Shown here: piece by piece, positions 32,247 through 40,074 of the stretch
Numbering within the stretch: position 1 is the stretch's first letter
How the letters are laid out: each line of letters starts with the position of its first letter
Assembly (NCBI GenBank): GCA_021781415.1
Contig: JAJXWW010000199.1
Coordinates: 1 to 40,074 of the forward strand
DNA length: 40,074 nt
Direction: 5' to 3'
Source of the DNA: Planctomycetota bacterium
Lineage (GTDB): Bacteria > Planctomycetota > Planctomycetia > Gemmatales > Gemmataceae
Notes under the pieces: model-generated
Seen by the model: the letters and a program-made list of their open reading frames with translations, nothing else
Told to the model about the DNA's origin: nothing
Database searches by the model: none
Position numbers and translations under genes: made by a program

Positions 32247-35200
32247 GTGAACTCTCCCGACCTTCGACTTCCTCCGCTCACGGATGAAAGCAACGCCGTC
32301 GTTCCCCTTCCGACACCAACCTCCACCACACCCCAACGGAACGGCCAGCGAGAGCGCCAACCGCTCCTGCACGCCGACAGACTGCTCGCAGCCTTCGTCG
32401 TCGCGCTCGCCTTCCTGCTCGCCTCCACCGCCGCACGCAACAGCGATGTCTGGATGCACCTCGCTACCGGACGGGCCATCGCCAACGGAACCTATCGCTT
32501 CCAAGGCGATCCCTTCGGACAGAACGCCAGCACTTGGATCCATCACGCCTGGCTCTACGATCTGGCCGCTTACGCATTGTACCAGCCGTTTCCCAATCTC
32601 CACGGCTCGCTACTGGTGATCGGCAAAGCGCTGCTCGCGGCGTATCTGGCCGGGATGATGGTACGGCTGGGTAGCGGCGGTCGCGGCACCTTCTGGTCGG
32701 CGTTGACGGCCACCTTGGCCGTCGTCGCTCTCGGTGGCAGACTCCTCCTACAACCCGCCCTCGTCTCCGCCGTCTTCCTCGCCCTCAACCTCACCCTCCT
32801 CCTCCGAGGCCGACGCCTGCGCAGCGAACGAGGCGGATGGCTCCGCTCCTACGCCCCCGTTTGCATGCTGATTGCACTCTGGGCCAACCTCGACGATTGG
32901 TTCCTCCTCGGCCCGCTCACCGTCGCTCTCTTTCTCCTCGGCGATGTCCTGGCCCTCGTCGCCGACGGCGACAAGCGAACTGTCGATGTCTCTGGAATGG
33001 GGATAACGCTGGTCGTGGGCACACTTGCATGTCTGCTCACTCCGTTTCATATCCACGGCCTCACGCTGCCGGTCGAACTCGGTCTGTCGGATACCGCCCG
33101 CGTTTTGAAGGGCGATCCGGTGTTGCGTCATCTCTTCGCGTCACCGTTCGAGGGATCGTATTTCCATTCGGGGTCGTCGTGGAACATCTCGGGTTTGGCA
33201 TACTTGGCTCTGGTTGTAGTCGGCCTCGTGTCGTTCGCGGTGAGCCGCGATGCCTGGCGAAGTTGGCGTTTGCCGGTGATGTTGGCGTTTCTGGGACTGA
33301 GTGTGTGGAGCGTTCATGCCGTGCCGTTTTTTGTGGTGGTTGCCGCGCCGATCACGGCGTTAAACGTCGGCGAGGCTTTGGTTCGCCTTCGTCCGGAGGG
33401 TTTGCGACGGAGCGATTTCGTGTTGGCGCGTTTGGGCAGAGCCACGGCATTGCTGGTGCTGTTGGGGATGTTGGTCGCTTCGTGGCCGGGTTGGCTGCAA
33501 GGCGCGCCTTATGAGATGCGTCGCTGGGTCGTCCTCGCCGATCCCTCGCTCGAAAGAGCAGCCAATCAACTCGCCAAATGGAGAGAGGACAAACTCCTAG
33601 AAAGCGACGACCTCGGCTTTCATTTCACTCCGAAATGCGCCAACTACTTTGCCTGGAGTTGTCCGGCGGAAAAGGGCTATTTCGATGGGCGAATGCTGAG
33701 TACGCCGGAGGAAACGGAGCAGTACGTTCGCGTTCGCCGGGCTTTGACGGAACCTCAGCCAACCCCATACGATTGGCGCGAGCTATTCCGCTCGAAGCGC
33801 ATCAATCATATCGTTTTGGACGGGGGCGACCGCCACGGCGTAAGCGTGGCCTTTCCACGATTGCTCGGCTCACCGGAATGGTTTCTGATGAGTCTATCGG
33901 GGAACACGGCGATCTTTGGCTGGAACGATCCGAAACGTGGTGTGCCGCCGCCACGCTGTCCGACTTACTCGCCCAGCCAAGAGTCGTATCGGCCCGCTCC
34001 GGACAAAAGTGTCCCGAACTTCGATTCGGAGTCGGCGACGGAAGCGCCTCCCTGGTGGAAGGGGCTGCTCAGCAGACTGCCCGCGGCCCATGCGGATCGA
34101 GAAGAGGCGGGTTTGCTTCTGATGTATTTCGATTTGCTTCAAGGCAAGTCGTTGCAACTCAATCGGGATGCTTGGGATACCAGCCGTATCGCCTTCAGCG
34201 TAGGGGTAGGCTCGGCAACCTTGGCCGATGCTTGCCATCAACTTTTGGCCATGGACTGCTTCGCCGTCGATCGTCCGGCCAAGGCTCAAGAAATCCCCTC
34301 CCCGAAATCGCCCGCCCGAATCATGGCCGCTCTGCTTGAGAAGAGCTATCTCATGGCTACGGACGACGGCCCGAGCGAACTATTGTGGTTGGCCATTCGC
34401 GCCGCGCGCCGTGCCGTTCATGCCGATCCCGGCGATGCCGCCGCCTTTTCGCTCTTGGGCGATGCCTATCTGCGCATGTCTCGCAATACCCGCGAGCGCG
34501 CTTGGACGAACCCAAACCCGCCGCCTCTGCCGTTCCTTCGGCGCTTGCGCGCCGTGCAGGCTTCGACGGCCTATAATCGCGCACTGCAACTCGATCCAAA
34601 CTTGCTACCTGCCCACTTGGGATTGATCTCCTTGTACGATCAATTTCGCCTCAACGATTTAAGCCTTCACCACCTCCGCGAAGAGGTGCGGATTCTGCAA
34701 GGCCGAGGCTCGACTGGGGCGAGTCGAGAGCAACACGCCCAGATGCTCGCCGATCTTCAAGAGCAGGTGCATCTGCGCGAGCAGCGACAACAGAAAGATC
34801 GCAACAGCTACGAAATCGGCACATCCAAAGCGCGCAATGTCATCGAGCGTGCCGGAACCGCCCTCGATCGCGGTCTGACGGAGACGGCTTTGAATCTGCT
34901 GTTGAACTCGGACGTGGCCGCCTTCGGTCCCGAAGGGGTCGAGATGGAACTGGGGCTGCTGCTAATCTGCGGACGCATCGACCAGGCGCGCGTCTGGCTG
35001 TTGCCCGAACACGAGTTTGTCTTGGGGCCGGAGACCTATCGTCTCTATCGGCTGCAATTGACGGCGGCTCAGGGCGATTACGCAGGGGCCGACGCCGAAC
35101 TGAAGCAGATGCTCGACGCTTCCGAACGCCCCATCGACTACTATCGAATGAAGGCCACCGTTCCGCAGGCTCTCGCGCTCTCGTTCGCCCAGATGGTTCT

Positions 35201-35510
35201 CGATGGAGGATCGGAACAGGAGTCGTTGCCCCGGCGCTATGTGGTATATGAAAATCGTCAAAAACTGATGGCGTACACGATGAAGCTGCTCGAAGGCTAC
35301 GTCAAAAGTGCCGATATTCGCACGATGCGCGGACTGTTGGCATTGGAGAGCGGTAATGTCGCCGAAGCCGAACGCGGCTTCCACGACGCGCTCCGCCTCC
35401 GCGACTCCGGCGCGGGTGTCGACTTCAACTCCCGCGAACTAGCGGAGCATTTCTACGCGCAAATAGCCTCGCAGCGAAGCGAGCGAGGCGCGGCGGCCCC
35501 CCGACAATGA
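32247..35510 (+). CDS. polytopic membrane protein with C-terminal TPR-like region (paralogue 2)
   Basis: A 1087-residue protein, exactly the length of the paralogue at 23430. GTG 32247 is chosen as start because it matches that gene codon for codon (NSPDLR); an ATG at 32175 is in frame, but the corresponding frame in paralogue 1 has a stop. The membrane part with SDVWMHLATGRAIANGTY and DPFGQNASTWIHHAWLYDL is nearly identical to paralogue 1 up to about residue 457. Beyond that, similarity falls to moderate protein-level identity. The C-terminal half has TPR-like helices (AFSLLGDAYLRMSRNTRERA; AYNRALQLDPNLLPAHLGLI). GT-C-like sugar transfer is possible but unproven. Confidence 0.7.
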   Translation: MNSPDLRLPPLTDESNAVVPLPTPTSTTPQRNGQRERQPLLHADRLLAAFVVALAFLLASTAARNSDVWMHLATGRAIANGTYRFQGDPFGQNASTWIHHAWLYDLAAYALYQPFPNLHGSLLVIGKALLAAYLAGMMVRLGSGGRGTFWSALTATLAVVALGGRLLLQPALVSAVFLALNLTLLLRGRRLRSERGGWLRSYAPVCMLIALWANLDDWFLLGPLTVALFLLGDVLALVADGDKRTVDVSGMGITLVVGTLACLLTPFHIHGLTLPVELGLSDTARVLKGDPVLRHLFASPFEGSYFHSGSSWNISGLAYLALVVVGLVSFAVSRDAWRSWRLPVMLAFLGLSVWSVHAVPFFVVVAAPITALNVGEALVRLRPEGLRRSDFVLARLGRATALLVLLGMLVASWPGWLQGAPYEMRRWVVLADPSLERAANQLAKWREDKLLESDDLGFHFTPKCANYFAWSCPAEKGYFDGRMLSTPEETEQYVRVRRALTEPQPTPYDWRELFRSKRINHIVLDGGDRHGVSVAFPRLLGSPEWFLMSLSGNTAIFGWNDPKRGVPPPRCPTYSPSQESYRPAPDKSVPNFDSESATEAPPWWKGLLSRLPAAHADREEAGLLLMYFDLLQGKSLQLNRDAWDTSRIAFSVGVGSATLADACHQLLAMDCFAVDRPAKAQEIPSPKSPARIMAALLEKSYLMATDDGPSELLWLAIRAARRAVHADPGDAAAFSLLGDAYLRMSRNTRERAWTNPNPPPLPFLRRLRAVQASTAYNRALQLDPNLLPAHLGLISLYDQFRLNDLSLHHLREEVRILQGRGSTGASREQHAQMLADLQEQVHLREQRQQKDRNSYEIGTSKARNVIERAGTALDRGLTETALNLLLNSDVAAFGPEGVEMELGLLLICGRIDQARVWLLPEHEFVLGPETYRLYRLQLTAAQGDYAGADAELKQMLDASERPIDYYRMKATVPQALALSFAQMVLDGGSEQESLPRRYVVYENRQKLMAYTMKLLEGYVKSADIRTMRGLLALESGNVAEAERGFHDALRLRDSGAGVDFNSRELAEHFYAQIASQRSERGAAAPRQ

Positions 35511-35605
35511 AGTCGCGCCCAATCGAAGACCTTTTCAGATGTCTCCCTGGTACGGGGAGGGGGAGCTTATGAGACAGTTGCGCCAGGTAATTCCGTACCG
35601 CGTCC

Positions 35606-36121
35606 TTACTTCTTGAGCAATCGGACAACCTCAGCTTCGATTTCTTCGTATTTCACCGCTTCGCCTTCGAGTTTCTTCACGCGACGGTTGTCGCGGTCGA
35701 ACACGAAGACCAACGGCAGCGCCCCCGCTTGCAGCTTTTTGTACCAGTCGTCGGTATCACCTTCGGCGATCACGTTCGTCGTGGTCGCCTCCTTCTTTTG
35801 TAAGAACGCATTGACGCGCGCGCGATCGTCCGCGTTGGCGGGGTTGTCCAGGGAGACCGACACCGCCACGAATCCATCCGGGCCATACTTCTTGTGCATC
35901 TGAACCAGATGCGGAAATTCCTTTTTGCAGACCGTTCAGCCGAGCGACCAGAAGTCCACGACGAGGACTTTGCCTCGATGGCTTCGCACCAGCTTGCCCA
36001 AATCGGCGTAGCCAATCGGTTGCGCGACAATCTGCTTTGTCGCCGGTTCGCCCGAACCTGTAGCCGTCAGGCTCACGAGGCCAACGAGGACCGCCAGACC
36101 GCCGACTTTCGCGTAGCACAT
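35606..36121 (-). CDS. thioredoxin/TlpA-like selenoprotein (in-frame TGA read as selenocysteine)
   Basis: A 171-residue protein if TGA at 35938-35936 is read as selenocysteine (residue 62). The reading frame is the same before and after it. Upstream is a signal peptide (KVGGLAVLVGLVSLTATGSG) and LGKLVRSHRGKVLVVDFWSLG. Downstream is TVCKKEFPHLVQMHKKYGPDG, continuing the thioredoxin fold, then SVSLDNPANADD and a cis-Pro loop (GALPLVFVFDRDN). Homologues have WxxxCxxC, so the TGA takes the first Cys (U62-T-V-C65). A hairpin with SECIS features follows. ATG 36121 has GGAAGG 10 nt upstream; ATG 36157 is an alternative. It probably acts as a periplasmic thiol-disulfide oxidoreductase. Most automatic calls would give two truncated genes. 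Confidence 0.85.
35896..35912 (-). promoter_or_regulatory. candidate bacterial SECIS element
   Basis: On the minus strand, GCATCTG pairs perfectly with CAGATGC around GTT. There are 23 bases between the TGA and the stem and 30 to the loop, inside the 16-37 window reported for bacterial SECIS elements. The loop begins with G, also as required. It lies within the coding sequence, where SelB would need it. Confidence 0.75.
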
Positions 36122-36276
36122 ATTGCACGAACCTTCCGTTTGATTTTCATTTCCCATCTCGCCGCGTCAACGCAATGTGTCGGCGCGGTGGGTTCATGGG
36201 ATCATACTCAAATCGTCGAGAGAGTGGAATGTCTTCCCTGCCAACAACGCCGAGAGAAGCGGCATGGGCGAGTCGC

Positions 36277-37515
36277 TCACAGACCGAAGAACGGCACCGG
36301 CAATAGAAAGGCGTGTTGCTCGTACAGGCTCCAGACGCCGTTCCAGCTGGTGTACTGCGTGAAGAAGACAACGAAAACGTAGAAGGAAGCTGCTGGCACG
36401 AACACCAGGCGACCCGTCCAACGGAAGAACCAATTGGGCGGCGTGGGACGACGGAGTGCGCGGCCCATCGCCCAACCCGTCAACAGACGCGCCGGGTAGA
36501 TGAAGGCGACGAAGACCAGACTCGGCAGCCAAGCGGCCTCGCGCGGCACGATCTCGATCTTGAGGAGGTAGAGAGGCAAGGCGAACAGGAGCGTGATAAC
36601 GAACGAGAACGCGAACGCCCACGGAGCGCGGCGGAACAGGCGGCGAACCGGCATCAACTCGAAAGCTGCCGTCAGCCGATTCGTCGTCGCCAAGTGCATT
36701 TGTAAGAACGGTACATGGGCCAGCACGATCGCCAATCCTATCGCGCCGAGGAACCCGACCAGTGGACCGAACGGTACGGGCAACCGTCCCAGGGCGAGCA
36801 GTCCGATCGGAGGAAATAACCAGATCAGAGCGCCAAGGAAGCCGCGAAATCCCAGCGAGAAATAGTACGGCAGCCGAAGCGATAGCACGGTGTTCCATAC
36901 GGCGTCGCGGGCTTCGGTGTAGTAGCCGCCTCGTAGCAGACGGCGGAAGAGCCATACGCCATTGAAGGGCCATAGGAAATAACGTAGCCGTCCGCCGCGC
37001 GCGCAGACCGTCGCCATGTGTACGGCCGTCGAGCCGATCAGTACGAACAAGCCCAATCTCAACCCGCGAACGGCACGTCCGTCCGGATCGACGATCTGCG
37101 CCGCATGCGCCAGGTCGGCGACGAAGCGAACGGGTAGCAGCAGCAACCAACAGCCGAGGACGATGCCGCCCAGCCGAGCGGCCAATCGCACGCCGATGAA
37201 CCCATCGCGCAGCCGACCCGTCCGCGCCACCCTGCCCCCGGCTTCGAGCAGATAGCCGAGGCTGAGAAATTGCAGCAGCGGGAGCGCAGCCAACACCGAC
37301 AGGCCGACCGTGACCACCGCCGCGCCGAAAACCCATTCCAGCGCCGACCGGACGATACCCAGGAATCGCCCCATCAGAACCAGCGGTTTCCACGAAGCCC
37401 TCCAAGGCGAACCACCCTCGTAAGCCGTCGGACCATGAGGTTCCTCGGCAATTTCCAGCACTGGAACGGCGCGATACAACGACGGCGACGAGCCGGATTC
37501 ATAGGGTTCGGCCAT
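36277..37515 (-). CDS. polytopic membrane protein, unknown function
   Basis: A 412-residue protein with a 50-residue soluble N-terminus and about eight hydrophobic segments, including VFGAAVVTVGLSVLAALPLL, LGGIVLGCWLLLLPVRFVAD, GFLGALIWLFPPIGLLALGR, AFSFVITLLFALPLYLL and FVPAASFYVFVVFFTQYTSW. The FLSLGYLLEAGGRVARTGRL loop resembles planctomycete DUF4013-type proteins, but this is from memory of the pattern only. The ribosome site is weak (AAGG 11 nt upstream). It lies upstream of the selenoprotein gene on the same strand with 119 bases between, so co-transcription is uncertain. Confidence 0.65.
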   Translation of the reverse strand: MAEPYESGSSPSLYRAVPVLEIAEEPHGPTAYEGGSPWRASWKPLVLMGRFLGIVRSALEWVFGAAVVTVGLSVLAALPLLQFLSLGYLLEAGGRVARTGRLRDGFIGVRLAARLGGIVLGCWLLLLPVRFVADLAHAAQIVDPDGRAVRGLRLGLFVLIGSTAVHMATVCARGGRLRYFLWPFNGVWLFRRLLRGGYYTEARDAVWNTVLSLRLPYYFSLGFRGFLGALIWLFPPIGLLALGRLPVPFGPLVGFLGAIGLAIVLAHVPFLQMHLATTNRLTAAFELMPVRRLFRRAPWAFAFSFVITLLFALPLYLLKIEIVPREAAWLPSLVFVAFIYPARLLTGWAMGRALRRPTPPNWFFRWTGRLVFVPAASFYVFVVFFTQYTSWNGVWSLYEQHAFLLPVPFFGL

Positions 37516-37676
37516 AAAAAAGCATACCTTGCGTCCGCGCGCGTGTTTCAGAATCGTCGTTCGCCGATTCGCAAATGGCGGGTGCGAATTACGCTACCGT
37601 TCTTGCTCAATTCCTTCTCCCCGTGTATTTGAAAACAACGAGATGATTTGCGTCGCTACCTGCGAATGGTGTCGAA

Positions 37677-37958
37677 ATGGTAAGTCCGACGATCGTCTGG
37701 GACTTGGACGAAGAGCCGGATGGCAACGTTCAGCACATTGCAGAACACGATTTAACGAAAGAGGAAGTCGAGAGCGTGTTGCTTAATCTGAGTAATTCAA
37801 CCGATGAGAGTCATTCGAGCGGTTTACCGGTGACATTCGGCTGGACCGATACGGGACGGCATATCATCGTTGTCTGGGAACTGGCGAACGACGACCCTCG
37901 CATGCTCTACCCGTCACGGCCTACGAAGTGCCTCCGCCCCGGAGCTAGAAGACCATGA
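37677..37958 (+). CDS. BrnT/DUF4258-like toxin, frameshifted near the C-terminus
   Basis: A 93-residue frame: VWDLDEEPDGNVQHIAEHDL, KEEVESVLLN, then GLPVTFGWTDTGRHIIVVWE, which fits the compact toxin layout of BrnT/HigB-like proteins. The usual ending is YPVTAYEVPPP. Here one base appears lost after TACCC (near 37911), giving YPSRPTKCLRPG. Restoring one G gives YPVTAYEVPPPRS and a stop at 37946-37948, just before the antitoxin start. As written, the frame ends at 37958 and overlaps the next gene by 4 bases. A sequencing error, or an inactivating mutation of a toxin, are both possible. Confidence 0.7.
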   Translation: MVSPTIVWDLDEEPDGNVQHIAEHDLTKEEVESVLLNLSNSTDESHSSGLPVTFGWTDTGRHIIVVWELANDDPRMLYPSRPTKCLRPGARRP

Positions 37959-38350
37959 AATCACAGCGCGTTCAAAAAGACATGAACTGGACGGCCTCGG
38001 ACAAGGCCCGCCACGCGGCGATCCGCGAACGATTCAAGAACGAGCCGAGCATCGATCACCTGGTCGCATCCGGCGAATTGAGCGGCGAGCCGATCCCTCT
38101 CGGAATCTATCTCAGCATTCATCAAGCATTAGCGGCGCTGAAAAAAGTGCGCGAGGCAGCTGGCCTGAGTCTCAGCGAAGTAGCCGAACGCAGCGGCATC
38201 GAACGCGCCGCGCTGTCGCGTCTGGAGAACGCACAGCACGCCAATCCCACTGTGAACACGCTCTGCCGTTATGCGCAAGCGTTAGGGATGCGCTGGGTGT
38301 GGTCGCTGGAAAAGCAGGAGACAGATGCCGGCGAAACGAATGTCGGATGA
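37955..38350 (+). CDS. XRE-family helix-turn-helix regulator, probable antitoxin
   Basis: A 131-residue protein. The C-terminal 65 residues are a Cro/cI-type HTH: ALKKVREAAGLSLSEVAERS, GIERAALSRLENAQH then PTVNTLCRYAQALG. The N-terminal half (WTASDKARHAAIRERFKNEP) is charged and would form the toxin-binding part. It overlaps or closely follows the toxin-like gene, the classic toxin-first layout, and would bind its own promoter upstream of 37677. Confidence 0.85.
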   Translation: MKSQRVQKDMNWTASDKARHAAIRERFKNEPSIDHLVASGELSGEPIPLGIYLSIHQALAALKKVREAAGLSLSEVAERSGIERAALSRLENAQHANPTVNTLCRYAQALGMRWVWSLEKQETDAGETNVG

Positions 38351-38567
38351 GGACGGGTGTGGACTCGGTCGGCCAAACGATCGTGCCGATTCCCGACGTG
38401 TCTTCCCTTTCACAATAAAAACGGGTGAAATTGGCAGTGCGAGCGCCACGTCATCCCGTCGGACTCGCTCGTTCATGTGGCGCAAATTTCTTACCCGATT
38501 AAAGATATACGCCTCGTGTAACAGAGCAGTTGATGGCCTCGTCGCAAAGATATTCTCAAAATTGATC

Positions 38568-38595
38568 TTGACATCGAGCGAGGGATCGTTATACA
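38568..38595 (+). promoter_or_regulatory. sigma-70-type promoter of the secreted-protein gene
   Basis: TTGACA (38568-38573), 16-bp spacer, TATACA (38590-38595). It is the best consensus-like promoter between the antitoxin and the gene at 38662, and it implies a start of transcription near 38602. That excludes the ATG at 38608 as a normal translation start. Confidence 0.6.
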
Positions 38596-38661
38596 CCTTC
38601 GATTCTCATGTCTGTATTTCGCCTGTCGGAACGCGATTCCTTTCATGGAAGGGGGAAGAGG

Positions 38662-39003
38662 ATGCGCAGGTATTCATGGCTTGCGGGCCTGATCGTGGGA
38701 TTGGCGTACGCGGGGGGGGCGCACGCGCAGCAGTCGTCTCGGACCATCAACATTATGCCGAGTTTCACCAACAACAGTCCGATGGATTATCGCAACCAAA
38801 ACGCGCCCATCGGTGGCTTGTCTCATCGCAATTCCAACTCTCGCTTGTCGCAGCTGTTGTATTCGCCGTCGCGGATGAATACGATCAGCAATACGACGCC
38901 GTTGGGCACGAGCAACTTCCCAACGCCGGCACAGATGCAGGCGACCGCGCCGTTCTATTTCCGCCCGTTCCAGATGTATCGCGCCAATTTCATCGGCCGG
39001 TGA
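38662..39003 (+). CDS. small secreted protein, unknown function
   Basis: A 113-residue protein. ATG 38662 is chosen (GGGGGAAG just upstream, signal peptide immediately after: YSWLAGLIVGLAYAGGAHA, cut before QQ). The mature part is Asn/Ser/Thr-rich (SRTINIMPSFTNNSPMDYRN; RMNTISNTTPLGTSNFP) with an aromatic end (APFYFRPFQMYRANFIG). No family is recognised. It is followed by a terminator, so it is a single-gene transcript. Confidence 0.65.
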   Translation: MRRYSWLAGLIVGLAYAGGAHAQQSSRTINIMPSFTNNSPMDYRNQNAPIGGLSHRNSNSRLSQLLYSPSRMNTISNTTPLGTSNFPTPAQMQATAPFYFRPFQMYRANFIGR

Positions 39004-39012
39004 TAAACCTTA

Positions 39013-39048
39013 TGCCGCTTGCGGCTGAATCCGCGGCAGCAAGCGGCA
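39013..39048 (+). terminator. intrinsic terminator
   Basis: TGCCGCTTGC (39013-39022) pairs with GCAAGCGGCA (39039-39048), a 10-bp stem, followed by GCTTTCTTTC. It lies 10 bases after the stop at 39003. Confidence 0.65.
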
Positions 39049-39067
39049 GCTTTCTTTCGACGACCGA

Positions 39068-40074
39068 ATGATACCACGGACCTCCCCTTCGACTCTCGAC
39101 GATAGTCTTCCTCGCGCCCGCCGCGCTCAGAGTACATGGAGCCGATTGTCCTTACGCCATCGCCTGTCGCTCGTTCGCTCGTTTCGCCATCTTCTGGTCG
39201 AACATTGCGATGCCCTATGTGCCGCCGTGGCCCGCGATCTAGACAAACCTAGCCATGAGACACTGGCTTGCGAGGTACTGCCTTTAGCCGACGCCTGCCG
39301 ATTTCTCGAACGGCGCGCGGCTTGTTTGCTTCGTCCGCGTCGCTTGTCGATAAGCTCGCGTCCATTGTGGCTGTGGGGGCAGCGCGATACCGTTCTGAGA
39401 AGGCCGCGCGGCGTCGTGGCCATCATCGGCACCTGGAACTATCCGCTTTATCTTAATGGCACGCAGATCGTCCAGGGGTTGACGGCCGGCAACGCCATCG
39501 TCTGGAAGCCTTCCGAAGTCGCCCCCGCCTCCGCCGCCGTGCTGCACGATCTGCTTCTCCGCGCCGGTTTCCCAGCCGATCTGTGCCCCATGTTGGAGCC
39601 GACGCGCCGGGCGGGCGAAGCACTCATTGAGGCCGACATCGATCATCTCGTTTTCACCGGCTCGGCTTCCACGGGATGCGCGATCGCCTGTCGGCTCGGC
39701 GAACGACTGATACCCTCGACGCTAGAGCTATCCGGTTGCGACGCACTTTTCGTTCTAAACGATGCCGACGTGCCTCTGGCAGCGCGGGCGGCATGGTTTG
39801 GAACCACGCTGAATCGCGGCCAAACCTGCCTGGCTTCGCGGCGAATCTTCGTACAAAGAGACGTCTACTCTGCCTTTGTCGAGGCCCTGCGAAGCGAGGC
39901 GCGCAGAGCGTCCGCCGTCGCCTTGGCTCTCCCGGCGCAGACGCGGCTTGCCGAGCGCTTGGTGCGCGAGGCGTTGGCCGAGGGGGGACGGTTGTTGCTG
40001 GAAACGCCTGCCGCAAGCGACGATCGTTGTGTGCCCCAAGCGGTGATCGACGCCCGCCCGGATATGGCTCTGTG
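39068..40074 (+). CDS. aldehyde dehydrogenase family protein (partial, runs off the window)
   Basis: The frame is open from ATG 39068 to the window end, 335 residues without a stop. Family signatures: RARRAQSTWSRLSLRHRLSL and FRHLLVEHCDALCAAVARDL at the N-terminus, RPRGVVAIIGTWNYPLYLNG (cofactor entry), LTAGNAIVWKPSEVAPASAA, FTGSASTG (NAD loop), LELSGCDALFVLNDADVPLA with the active Glu, and NRGQTCLASRRIFV with the catalytic Cys. It oxidises an aldehyde to an acid using NAD(P). The usual LELGG is LELSG here, a mild change. The start has no strong ribosome site. The C-terminal third is outside the window. Confidence 0.9.
   Translation, partial: MIPRTSPSTLDDSLPRARRAQSTWSRLSLRHRLSLVRSFRHLLVEHCDALCAAVARDLDKPSHETLACEVLPLADACRFLERRAACLLRPRRLSISSRPLWLWGQRDTVLRRPRGVVAIIGTWNYPLYLNGTQIVQGLTAGNAIVWKPSEVAPASAAVLHDLLLRAGFPADLCPMLEPTRRAGEALIEADIDHLVFTGSASTGCAIACRLGERLIPSTLELSGCDALFVLNDADVPLAARAAWFGTTLNRGQTCLASRRIFVQRDVYSAFVEALRSEARRASAVALALPAQTRLAERLVREALAEGGRLLLETPAASDDRCVPQAVIDARPDMAL

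Noticed and set aside
35606..35899. Separate 97-aa gene starting at ATG 35899
   Set aside because: It would lack the first half of the thioredoxin fold, its ATG lies inside the candidate SECIS hairpin, and it has no ribosome site. Reading through the in-frame TGA gives one complete protein.

Overview
The window looks like a chromosomal segment of a GC-rich planctomycete, most like Gemmataceae/Gemmatales. The pointers are three prepilin-like DUF1559 proteins with the [17 protein letters not shown]-terminus and a C-terminal DGSV motif, each near a small Gly/Pro-rich or transthyretin-like lipoprotein; a PEP-CTERM protein; a multihaem cytochrome c fused to TPRs; and repeated Rpn/PD-(D/E)XK genes with charged (R/A)EG tails. 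No database search was possible. Names rest on motifs, paralogue comparison inside the window and context.

Layout. 1-5.8 kb: tail of an unknown gene, a small secreted protein, a DUF1559 / lipoprotein / DUF1559 set, and pyruvate kinase. 5.8-8.6 kb: three plus-strand Rpn-type genes, the first a deletion derivative. 8.6-9.5 kb: gene-free DNA with inverted repeats, ending in a sigma-54 promoter for a secreted protein, followed by a PEP-CTERM protein and a SAM methyltransferase. 12.2-23 kb, minus strand: a candidate biosynthetic operon (FeeM-like N-acyl amino acid synthase, ABC permease, ABC ATPase, membrane-fusion protein, ThiF-like enzyme, nitroreductase) bracketed by Rpn genes and their truncated remnants. 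23.4-35.5 kb: two 1087-aa membrane/TPR paralogues flanking a multihaem cytochrome-TPR protein, a TPR protein, a lipoprotein and a third DUF1559 gene. 35.6-40 kb: a thioredoxin-like gene with an in-frame TGA, a polytopic membrane protein, a toxin-antitoxin-like pair, a small secreted protein and the start of an aldehyde dehydrogenase.

Two results stand out. First, the thioredoxin-like gene at 35606-36121 (minus) has TGA exactly where the first cysteine of the CxxC motif belongs (W-S-L-G-[TGA]-T-V-C). A perfect 7-bp hairpin with a GUU loop lies at the distance expected of a bacterial SECIS, so this is very probably a selenoprotein that a standard annotation would split. Second, the six-gene FeeM/ABC exporter/ThiF/nitroreductase operon has the parts expected for making and exporting an N-acylated, oxidised amino acid. 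Planctomycetes are known to make N-acyl dehydrotyrosines (stieleriacines), so a related product is a reasonable hypothesis.

The Rpn genes are the main source of plasticity. Three minus-strand copies share a promoter, each has a stack of 5'-truncated remnants just downstream of its stop, and a 107-bp piece of the thiF 3' end has been copied next to one of them. A short palindromic repeat with arms CCGGCAGC/GCTGCCGG occurs nine times around these genes and supplies the stop codon of the thiF gene.
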